From: JBDKTK01 sp039680225
GTDB lineage: Bacteria; Desulfobacterota; Syntrophia; Syntrophales; UBA4778
Direction of reading: 5' to 3'
Length of the DNA: 13,969 nt
Assembly: GCA_039680225.1 (NCBI GenBank)
Contig: JBDKTK010000077.1
Coordinates: 1-13,969, forward strand
Part shown: positions 8,347-13,969 of the stretch, piece after piece
How the letters are laid out: every line of letters starts with the position of its first letter
Numbering within the stretch: position 1 is the stretch's first letter
The notes under the pieces: generated by a model
What the model was told of the DNA's origin: nothing
The model's input: the letters and a program-made list of their open reading frames with translations, nothing else
Databases searched by the model: none
Program-made: the position numbers and the translations under genes

Positions 8347-8475
8347 GTGGCATGCGGAAAATGAATCATCTTCACGCTCAAGATTTTCACCTTTTCGCTC
8401 GATACATTTCCGTCAGGGACAGGATTGATAAAACGAGAGGGTGAAATGAGTTCGCCCGGAAATACCGGAGGAAAA
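8347..8475 (+). other. murG-murC intergenic gap, 129 bases, no gene
   Basis: This is the only gap over 60 bases in the window. It is visibly more AT-rich than the genes. It contains a weak inverted repeat (ATCTT and AAGAT around 8367-8384, loop of 7 bases) with no proper T-run. I see no promoter with both acceptable -35 and -10 boxes. Two further in-frame candidate murC starts (TTG 8425, ATG 8446) lie in its right part, so the true gap may be shorter. Confidence 0.5.
8467..8471 (+). promoter_or_regulatory. Ribosome binding site of murC (GGAGG)
   Basis: GGAGG at 8467-8471 followed by four A residues precedes ATG 8476. It is the best Shine-Dalgarno match among the candidate murC starts and decides the choice. 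The competing ATG 8446 has a fair GAGGGTGA at 8437-8444. Confidence 0.65.
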
Positions 8476-9885
8476 ATGGCAGGAAACGGGAAAAAGGGCT
8501 TGATGCAGAGGAAGGTCAGGCGCATCCACTTCGTGGGAATAGGCGGCATAGGGATGAGCGGAATTGCCGAGGTCCTTCTGAACCTGGGGTACGATATCAG
8601 CGGTTCGGACCAGGGCGAATCGGACATCACGGCGAGGCTTGCCGGCCTGGGTGCCCGGATTTTCAAAGGGCACAGCGCGGACAACCTCGACAGCTCCGAC
8701 GTCGTCGTCACATCGACGGCGATAAAGCCGGACAACCCCGAAGTGATCAAGGCCCACGAACTCGGAATCCCCGTGATACCCAGGGCCGAGATGCTTGCCG
8801 AACTGCTGAAGATGAAATTCTCGGTCGCCATATCGGGGATGCACGGCAAGACGACGACCACTTCCATGATCTCATCGGTGCTCGCCTATGGGGGACTGGA
8901 CCCCACGATGGTGATTGGGGGCAAGCTCGCCAGCATCGGCTCGAATGCCAAGCTCGGCGACGGGGAAGTGCTGGTCGCCGAAGCCGATGAGAGCGACGGC
9001 TCGTTCCTCAAGCTCAGCCCCGCGATAGCGGTCATCACCAATATCGACCGGGAACACCTCGACTACTACAAGGATCTGGACGAAATAAAAGAAGCCTTTA
9101 TCAAGTTCGCGAACATCGTCCCGTTCTACGGCTCCACAGTGCTGTGCATTGACGACGAGAACGTGCGGGCCATCCTCCCGAGGATCAAGCGCCGGATCAT
9201 CTCTTACGGACTCAAGGAACCAGCGGATTACCAGGCCGTTGATGTCGACCTGTCCGGGCACTCATCGAGCTACGACCTTTATCACAAAGGGATCAAGCTC
9301 GGCAGGATCAGCCTGAACCTGCCGGGGCACTTCAACGTATACAACTCGATGGCCACGGCCGCGGTGGCCCGCGAGCTCGAGATGGACTTCGAGAAGATCA
9401 GGGAAGGGATGCTGGCGTTTTGCGGCGTACAGAGGCGGCTGGAGATAAAAGGCAAATGCAACGGAATAACAGTGGTCGATGACTACGGCCATCACCCGAC
9501 CGAGGTGAAAGCAACGCTGGCGGCGGCGCGCCAGGTCTGGAAGGACAGGCTCATAGTTATTTTCCAGCCCCACCGGTATACAAGGACGAGGGCGCTGTTC
9601 CCCGAGTTCGTGACCTCATTCTCCGATGCCGATACCCTGATCCTTGCGGACATTTACGCGGCAAGCGAAAAGCCGATCGAGGGCGTGCATTCATTCCGGC
9701 TGTATGAGGAGATCCGCAGGCAGGGCCATCCCGATGTCCGGTACTACCCGGATTTCGGGCAGATCGTGGACCGCCTGCTGGAGATAGCCCGTCCCAGCGA
9801 CGTGATTATCACCCAGGGCGCGGGGACGGTCTGGAAGATAGGCGAGGAGTTCCTGAAGAAAGCGGCGGAAAAAGGAAAGGGATGA
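8476..9885 (+). CDS. murC: UDP-MurNAc:L-alanine ligase (MurC)
   Basis: 469 residues from the chosen ATG, in the usual 450-490 range. It is the first Mur ligase and attaches L-Ala to UDP-MurNAc in the cytoplasm. HFVGIGGIGMSG begins at residue 18. The P-loop region reads SGMHGKTTT (120-128, Lys125), where most MurC proteins have GTHGKTTT. EADESDGSF, NIDREHLDYY, DDYGHHPTEV (Asp336 region) and FQPHRYTRTR are all MurC signatures. Four in-frame starts are possible (TTG 8425, ATG 8446, ATG 8476, ATG 8503). 8476 has the strongest ribosome binding site and gives a normal N-terminal length. The last bases overlap murB by four (ATGA), which indicates coupling. The Mpl paralogue is unlikely given the context and length. 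Confidence 0.95.
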   Translation: MAGNGKKGLMQRKVRRIHFVGIGGIGMSGIAEVLLNLGYDISGSDQGESDITARLAGLGARIFKGHSADNLDSSDVVVTSTAIKPDNPEVIKAHELGIPVIPRAEMLAELLKMKFSVAISGMHGKTTTTSMISSVLAYGGLDPTMVIGGKLASIGSNAKLGDGEVLVAEADESDGSFLKLSPAIAVITNIDREHLDYYKDLDEIKEAFIKFANIVPFYGSTVLCIDDENVRAILPRIKRRIISYGLKEPADYQAVDVDLSGHSSSYDLYHKGIKLGRISLNLPGHFNVYNSMATAAVARELEMDFEKIREGMLAFCGVQRRLEIKGKCNGITVVDDYGHHPTEVKATLAAARQVWKDRLIVIFQPHRYTRTRALFPEFVTSFSDADTLILADIYAASEKPIEGVHSFRLYEEIRRQGHPDVRYYPDFGQIVDRLLEIARPSDVIITQGAGTVWKIGEEFLKKAAEKGKG

Positions 9886-10808
9886 AGGCCCGGGACGAAG
9901 CGTTTCGCAAACAGTTCGGGGAAATAGTTGCGGGGAGGGTCCTCTTCGACGAGCCCATGTCCCTGCACACGTCCATGCGCGCGGGGGGGAGGGCGGATGT
10001 CCTTGTTTTCCCGGCCGGGTCCGAAGAGCTCGTGGGGATCGTGAATTGCCTGAACCGGGCCGGCGTGCCGTTCTGCCCCGTGGGCAATGGCACAAACCTG
10101 ATCGTTCGTGACGGCGGCTACAGGGGAGTGATAATCTGCCTCCAGGACCTCCGGGACGCCGCATTGTCCGAAGCCGGTCCGCAAGTCAGGAGTCTGACGG
10201 CGCTTGCCGGGACGCCGCTGCGGGACGTTGTCGCGCTGAGCGTCAGGGAAGGCCTTTCCGGGCTGGAATTCTGTGCGGGCATTCCCGGCAGCATCGGAGG
10301 GGCGTTGCGGATGAATGCCGGGGCGTTCGGGAGGGAAATGAAGGACATAGTCCTGAACATTCAGATGATAAACGGTTCGGGCGAGATAAAAAGGTTCGAG
10401 AGCAGGGACCTGCGCTTTTCGTACCGGGACCTCGAACTGCCGCCGGGCGCGCTGATCGTCAGCGGCGAGTTCGCGCTGGAGCAGGCTTCCCACGAGTCCG
10501 TATCCGGCAGGGTCCGGGAGATATTGGGGCTCAGGTCTTCCAAACACCCGGTGAATTACCCCAATTCCGGGTCTATTTTCAAGAACCCTCCCGGGACCCC
10601 GGCCGGCCGGCTCATCGAGCGCTGCGGTCTGAAAGGACTCAGAATCGGGGACGCCGCCGTTTCCGAGCTCCATGGAAATTTCATTATCAACATGGGAAAT
10701 GCCGCGGCCGGGGATATCGAGGCCCTGATCGGCGAAATTAAAAAAGTCGTGCTGGCGCAGACAGGTTTCGCGCTTGAGACGGAAGTCAGGATCATCGGAG
10801 AGGATTAG
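9882..10808 (+). CDS. murB: UDP-N-acetylenolpyruvoylglucosamine reductase (MurB)
   Basis: 308 residues, the size of the shorter type II MurB. This FAD flavoprotein uses NADPH to reduce UDP-GlcNAc-enolpyruvate to UDP-MurNAc, the substrate of MurC just upstream. The FAD-binding domain shows LHTSMRAGGRADV and GNGTNLIVRDGG (68-79). GIPGSIGGALRMNAGAFG follows (Asn145). Arg182 in SYRDL and Ser231 in NSGSIFKNP match the active-site Arg and the proton-donating Ser, and Glu301 in ETEVRII matches the C-terminal catalytic Glu. The ATG overlaps the murC stop by four bases, with AAGGA at 9872-9876 placed 5 bases upstream. The TAG directly abuts the ftsQ TTG. Confidence 0.96.
   Translation: MKARDEAFRKQFGEIVAGRVLFDEPMSLHTSMRAGGRADVLVFPAGSEELVGIVNCLNRAGVPFCPVGNGTNLIVRDGGYRGVIICLQDLRDAALSEAGPQVRSLTALAGTPLRDVVALSVREGLSGLEFCAGIPGSIGGALRMNAGAFGREMKDIVLNIQMINGSGEIKRFESRDLRFSYRDLELPPGALIVSGEFALEQASHESVSGRVREILGLRSSKHPVNYPNSGSIFKNPPGTPAGRLIERCGLKGLRIGDAAVSELHGNFIINMGNAAAGDIEALIGEIKKVVLAQTGFALETEVRIIGED
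10797..10804 (+). promoter_or_regulatory. Ribosome binding site of ftsQ (GGAGAGGA)
   Basis: This purine-rich match inside the end of murB lies 4 bases before TTG 10809, which begins immediately after the murB TAG. It supports the TTG as the ftsQ start. Confidence 0.65.
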
Positions 10809-11639
10809 TTGAAGCAGAATTTCAAGACCAGCGTCGAGGTGAGGCGCAACAGGCTCAAGAGGAACTCCGGGAAGATTTACAGGGAAGCGCTCTCGGCCTG
10901 CATCCTGCTTGCCGTCGTCGTCGTGGCCGCCTCGGCAATGATCTTCTCCTATAATTTCCTGCTCAGCACGGACTTGTTCAGGCTGGAAAGGATAGAAGTC
11001 AAGGGCTGCGAGCGGCTCACTGAAAAAGACGTGATCACGACCGCCGGGATCGGCCCGGCCCAGAACCTCCTGGCGCTGAGGACGGCCGCCGTTGCCGACA
11101 GGATTAAAAAGAACCCCTGGGTGAAGGAGATCGAGATAACCAGGAATTTCCCCAATGTGCTGGCCGTGTCGATCACGGAAAAAAAACCGGTCGCGCTGGC
11201 CAAGCGGATGAGCGATCTGTATTTCATTGACGGGGAAGGCTCGGTCATCAAAAAGCTCGAAAGCGGCGAAGATACGGACCTGCCTGTGCTTACCGGGTTT
11301 TCCGAGAATGCCGAACTGGTCCGGAAATCAATAGAACTGCTGAATTTCTTTGCCGCGGAGACGGAATTCCCGCAGGCCAGGGATATCGCGGAGATCAACG
11401 GAGATGAGGTCCAGGGCCTCTCGATTTTTCTGGAGAACGGTTTGTGCCTGCAACTGGGCCTCGACGAATACTCAAGCAAGCTGAGGAAGTTCAAGCTGAT
11501 AATGACGGACCTCGGCCGCAGGAACATCGGCTCCGGCTTCCTGCTCATAGACCTGCACAATCAGGGGGCCATTACGGTCCAGAAGAGGGGCGCGCAGCCG
11601 CTTGAGAAGGAAAAGCAGCATAAAAAATACATAACATGA
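10809..11639 (+). CDS. ftsQ: Cell division protein FtsQ (DivIB/FtsQ family, POTRA domain)
   Basis: 276 residues from a TTG start. FtsQ is a bitopic inner-membrane protein that links early and late divisome proteins through FtsB and FtsL and acts mainly in the periplasm. A basic cytoplasmic N-terminus (residues 1-26) precedes one transmembrane helix at about 27-50. A POTRA domain at about 57-125 follows, reading FRLERIEVKGCERLTEKDV, then NLLAL and NPWVKEIEITRNFPNVLAVSITEKKP. The rest matches the FtsQ beta domain, with YFIDGEGSVI and LPVLTGF. The C-terminus is a short, strongly basic tail rich in Lys and Gln. The start abuts the murB TAG with no room for the ddl gene often found here. Sequence divergence is typical of this family, so the call rests on architecture plus position. 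Confidence 0.93.
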   Translation: MKQNFKTSVEVRRNRLKRNSGKIYREALSACILLAVVVVAASAMIFSYNFLLSTDLFRLERIEVKGCERLTEKDVITTAGIGPAQNLLALRTAAVADRIKKNPWVKEIEITRNFPNVLAVSITEKKPVALAKRMSDLYFIDGEGSVIKKLESGEDTDLPVLTGFSENAELVRKSIELLNFFAAETEFPQARDIAEINGDEVQGLSIFLENGLCLQLGLDEYSSKLRKFKLIMTDLGRRNIGSGFLLIDLHNQGAITVQKRGAQPLEKEKQHKKYIT

Positions 11640-11666
11640 GAACGCAATCATATATCGGGGAAATTA

Positions 11667-11689
11667 CCCTTATAATGGATCAGAAAGGG
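11667..11689 (+). repeat. Inverted repeat CCCTT/AAGGG covering the ftsA ribosome binding site
   Basis: CCCTT at 11667-11671 is complementary to AAGGG at 11685-11689, with a 13-base loop. AAGGG is the probable Shine-Dalgarno sequence of ftsA, so in a transcript that reads through from ftsQ it could be partly hidden. A 5-bp stem with this loop is only marginally stable. Confidence 0.25.
11671..11676 (+). promoter_or_regulatory. Candidate -10 box (TATAAT) upstream of ftsA
   Basis: A perfect TATAAT lies in the 56-base ftsQ-ftsA gap. No good -35 box is present at 16-18 bases: the best, ATCATA at 11647-11652 with an 18-base spacer, matches TTGACA at 3 of 6 positions. There is no TG extension before the -10. 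Transcription would start near 11683, leaving a leader of about 13 bases that just contains the ribosome binding site. The placement fits the known habit of extra promoters before ftsA/ftsZ in dcw clusters, but activity is inferred only. Confidence 0.4.
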
Positions 11690-11695
11690 AAGTGA

Positions 11696-12925
11696 ATGGC
11701 GAAAAGGGGAAGCATACTGATCGGGCTTGATATCGGCACCACCAAGGTCTGCACGGTAGTCGGAGAGATGACCGGCAACGGGGGCGTCGATATAATCGGA
11801 ATCGGATCGCATCCGTGCGACGGTCTCCGGAAAGGGACGGTCGTTAATATAGACAGTACAATCGACTCGGTGAAGAAAGCGGTCGAGGAAGCGGAGGAGA
11901 TGTCCAACTGCGACATCCGCGCGGCATTCACGGGCATAGCCGGGCCGCACATAAAAAGCTTCAACAGCTACGGCATAGTGGCCGTGAAGGGGACGGAAGT
12001 CGATGAAGGCGACGTGAAAAGGGCGGTCGAGGCGGCCCGCGCCATCGCGATGCCGCTCGACCGGGAAGTGCTGCACATCCTGCCCCAGCATTACATAGTC
12101 GACGACCAGGAAGGCATCAAGGACCCGATCGGCATGTCGGGTGTGAGACTCGAAGTGCGCGTCCATATCATAACCGGCATGGTCACGGCCGTTCAGAACA
12201 TCCTCAAGTCCGTCAACGGCGTCGGCCTGGAGGCGAATGAAATAGTGCTGGAGCAGCTTGCCGCCAGCGAGGCCGTGCTGAGCAGCGATGAAAAAGAGCT
12301 CGGGGTGACCCTGGTCGATATCGGCGGCGGCACGACCGATATCGCCGTCTTTTCGGAAGGCAGCCTCAAGTACACTTCAGTCCTGCCGATCGGCGGGAAC
12401 TACCTTACCAACGACATAGCGATCGGGCTGAGGACCCCGGTAACGGAGGCGGAGAAGGTGAAGATCAGATACGGCTGCGCCTTCACGCCGATGATCCCGC
12501 AGGACGAGATGATCGAGGTCCCCAGCGTGGGCGGCCGCGAGCCGCGCAGGGTGTCCCGCCAGATCCTCGGCGGCATCATCGAGCCGCGGATGGACGAGAT
12601 CCTGAACCTCGTCTGCCGGGAGATAGTCAAATCGGGATTCGAGCAGCGCCTGGCCGCGGGAGTCGTCCTGACGGGCGGGACCGCGCTCATCCAGGGCATC
12701 AATGAAATGGCCGAGCAGATCTTCAATATGCCGGTCAGGGTGGGGAGCCCCATCGGAGTGGGGGGGCTCACGGAAATAGTGAACAACCCGATGTATGCAA
12801 CGGGGGTCGGACTGGTTTTATACGGCAGCCGCTATCACGCCTCGAGCGCGTCCAGGAAAAGCGAGGGGAGCCTGGTCAGCAAGACAATGAAGCGGGCACG
12901 CAAATGGTATAAGGATCTATTTTAG
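11696..12925 (+). CDS. ftsA: Cell division protein FtsA (actin-like Z-ring tether)
   Basis: 409 residues, the usual FtsA length. It is an actin-fold ATPase that anchors FtsZ filaments to the inner membrane and recruits later divisome proteins. The first phosphate loop reads LDIGTTK (residues 11-17). The family-specific 1C region follows (about 85-165, including MPLDREVLHILPQHYIVDD). The second phosphate loop DIGGGTTD is at 208-215 and the adenosine motif TGGTAL at 326-331. The last 18 residues (392-409) are basic and aromatic, ending KWYKDLF, and fit the amphipathic membrane-targeting helix. ATG 11696 has AAGGG at 11685-11689, 6 bases upstream. The sequence closely recalls Geobacter-type FtsA. 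ftsZ follows after 20 bases. Confidence 0.97.
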   Translation: MAKRGSILIGLDIGTTKVCTVVGEMTGNGGVDIIGIGSHPCDGLRKGTVVNIDSTIDSVKKAVEEAEEMSNCDIRAAFTGIAGPHIKSFNSYGIVAVKGTEVDEGDVKRAVEAARAIAMPLDREVLHILPQHYIVDDQEGIKDPIGMSGVRLEVRVHIITGMVTAVQNILKSVNGVGLEANEIVLEQLAASEAVLSSDEKELGVTLVDIGGGTTDIAVFSEGSLKYTSVLPIGGNYLTNDIAIGLRTPVTEAEKVKIRYGCAFTPMIPQDEMIEVPSVGGREPRRVSRQILGGIIEPRMDEILNLVCREIVKSGFEQRLAAGVVLTGGTALIQGINEMAEQIFNMPVRVGSPIGVGGLTEIVNNPMYATGVGLVLYGSRYHASSASRKSEGSLVSKTMKRARKWYKDLF

Positions 12926-12933
12926 AGAAGGGG

Positions 12934-12940
12934 AAGGGGG
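12934..12940 (+). promoter_or_regulatory. Ribosome binding site of ftsZ (AAGGGGG)
   Basis: AAGGGGG lies 5 bases before ATG 12946, with a second AAGGGG just upstream at 12928-12933. This doubled purine tract would suit strong initiation of ftsZ, normally the most abundant division protein. Confidence 0.6.
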
Positions 12941-12945
12941 CACTT

Positions 12946-13969
12946 ATGGGATTTGAGCTGTTTGAGAATGCGGAGAAGCTGGCAAAGATCAAGGTAATCG
13001 GCGTCGGAGGCGGAGGCAGCAATGCCGTAAACACCATGATCGGGTACAACCTGACCGGCGTGGATTTCATCGCGGCCAACACGGACGCGCAGGCGCTCCG
13101 GGCATCGCTCTCGCCGATCAAGATCCAGCTGGGTTCCGAGATCACGAAAGGCCTGGGCGCGGGGTCCGATCCGAGCATCGGCGAAAAAGCCGCCCAGGAG
13201 TCGGACGAGCTGATCAGGGGCACCTTGAACGGGGCCGACATGGTCTTCATCACGGCGGGGCTGGGAGGCGGCACCGGGACGGGAGGAGCGCCTGTTATTG
13301 CGGGAATTGCAAAAGAGTCCGGAGCGCTGACCGTGGCGGTTGTGACCAAGCCCTTCCAGTTCGAGGGAAAGAGGCGCGACCGGCAGGCCGAGCAGGGGAT
13401 CGAGGAACTCCGGAAGATAGTCGACACCCTGATCGTGATCCCCAACCAGAGGCTCCTGAGCATGGGTGGCCGCAACATGTCGCTCATCGAGGCCTTCAAG
13501 AAGGCGGACGACATCCTCTATCATGCCGTGAAAGGGATCTCCGACCTGATCCTGATCCCCGGCCTGATCAACCTGGATTTCGCCGACGTCAGGAATATCA
13601 TGTCCGAGATGGGTCTCGCCCTGATGGGCACGGGCATAGCGCGCGGAGAGAACAGGGCCATAGAGGCCGCGCAGCGCGCCATCTCGTCGCCCCTGCTGGA
13701 AGACAACTCCATCCAGGGCGCGCGCGGGGTCCTGCTCAACATCACCGGCGGCCCGGACATGTCTCTCTATGAAATAAACGAGGCGTCCTCGCTCATCCAG
13801 GCAGAGGCTCACGACGACGCCAATATCATCTTCGGGACGGTCGTCGACGAGACAATGGGCGACGAAGTCCGCATCACCGTCATCGCGACGGGTTTCGAGG
13901 AGAACGAGAAAAGAAAGCAGGAAATGCCCGCGGTGCCGAAGCTCAACACCTATAAAAGGGAAGACCTCT
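12946..13969 (+). CDS. ftsZ: Cell division protein FtsZ, N-terminal 341 residues; 3' end outside window
   Basis: The frame opens at ATG 12946 and has no stop up to the right edge, so the gene is cut by the window. FtsZ is the tubulin-like GTPase that forms the Z ring. The protein starts MGFELFENAEKLAKIKVIGV and then shows GGGGSNAVNTM and the ANTDAQAL loop. The tubulin signature GGGTGTG is at residues 107-113. The T7 synergy loop NLDFADV begins at Asn209, with Asp211 and Asp214 matching the catalytic aspartates. The full GTPase and C-terminal core domains are visible up to VIATGFEE. The last residues (KRKQEMPAVPKLNTYKRED) begin the variable linker. The conserved C-terminal tail that binds FtsA lies beyond the edge. 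Confidence 0.97.
   Translation, partial: MGFELFENAEKLAKIKVIGVGGGGSNAVNTMIGYNLTGVDFIAANTDAQALRASLSPIKIQLGSEITKGLGAGSDPSIGEKAAQESDELIRGTLNGADMVFITAGLGGGTGTGGAPVIAGIAKESGALTVAVVTKPFQFEGKRRDRQAEQGIEELRKIVDTLIVIPNQRLLSMGGRNMSLIEAFKKADDILYHAVKGISDLILIPGLINLDFADVRNIMSEMGLALMGTGIARGENRAIEAAQRAISSPLLEDNSIQGARGVLLNITGGPDMSLYEINEASSLIQAEAHDDANIIFGTVVDETMGDEVRITVIATGFEENEKRKQEMPAVPKLNTYKREDL

Noticed and set aside
8348..8362. Sigma-54-like TGGCATG in the murG-murC gap
   Set aside because: A -24-like half is present, but the expected TTGC -12 element at the right spacing is missing (AAAT instead).
8367..8390. Possible terminator after murG (ATCTT...AAGATTTT)
   Set aside because: The stem is 5 bp of mostly A/T pairs, the following run has only four T, and the downstream genes belong to the same operon logic.
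1..13969. A new accessory or defence system hidden in the cluster
   Set aside because: Nearly every base is accounted for by twelve recognised dcw genes on one strand. There are no unassigned ORFs, repeats, RNA genes or signs of insertion.

Overview
The window is an internal segment of one plus-strand division and cell wall (dcw) operon. In order it holds the 3' part of ftsI, then murE, murF, mraY, murD, ftsW, murG, murC, murB, ftsQ, ftsA, and the 5' part of ftsZ, which runs off the right edge. All twelve genes point the same way. I see no RNA gene, mobile element, CRISPR array, phage remnant or convincing terminator, and no stretch over about 130 bases lacks a gene.

The DNA is GC-rich, with mostly G or C at third codon positions. 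The gene order, the PASTA domain on FtsI, the meso-diaminopimelate-type MurE motif (DNPR), the murC-murB adjacency, and the sequence style of MurC and FtsA all recall Deltaproteobacteria/Desulfobacterota such as the Geobacter-like lineages. This is inference from remembered family sequences, not a search. A Gram-negative-type bacterium making DAP peptidoglycan is fairly secure; the phylum is moderate.

Layout: positions 1-680 hold the FtsI transpeptidase end plus PASTA. Positions 713-6110 hold cytoplasmic stem-peptide ligases (MurE, MurF, MurD) with the lipid I synthase MraY among them. Positions 6110-8346 hold FtsW and MurG. Positions 8476-10808 hold MurC and MurB, the first committed precursor steps. 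Positions 10809-13969 hold the divisome core FtsQ, FtsA and FtsZ. Together MurB and the MurC/D/E/F ligases build UDP-MurNAc-pentapeptide, MraY and MurG turn it into lipid II, FtsW and FtsI polymerise and crosslink it at the septum, and FtsQ, FtsA and FtsZ place and drive that machine.

Most junctions are tight: murE/murF and murB/ftsQ abut, murD/ftsW overlap by 1 base, and ftsW/murG and murC/murB overlap by 4. The only real gaps are ftsI-murE (32 bases), murG-murC (129), ftsQ-ftsA (56) and ftsA-ftsZ (20). The ftsQ-ftsA gap carries a perfect TATAAT. Four genes use non-ATG starts (murF GTG; mraY, murG and ftsQ TTG). There is no ddl gene between murB and ftsQ. I did not find a previously undescribed system; the points worth a second look concern regulation and gene content in an otherwise canonical cluster.
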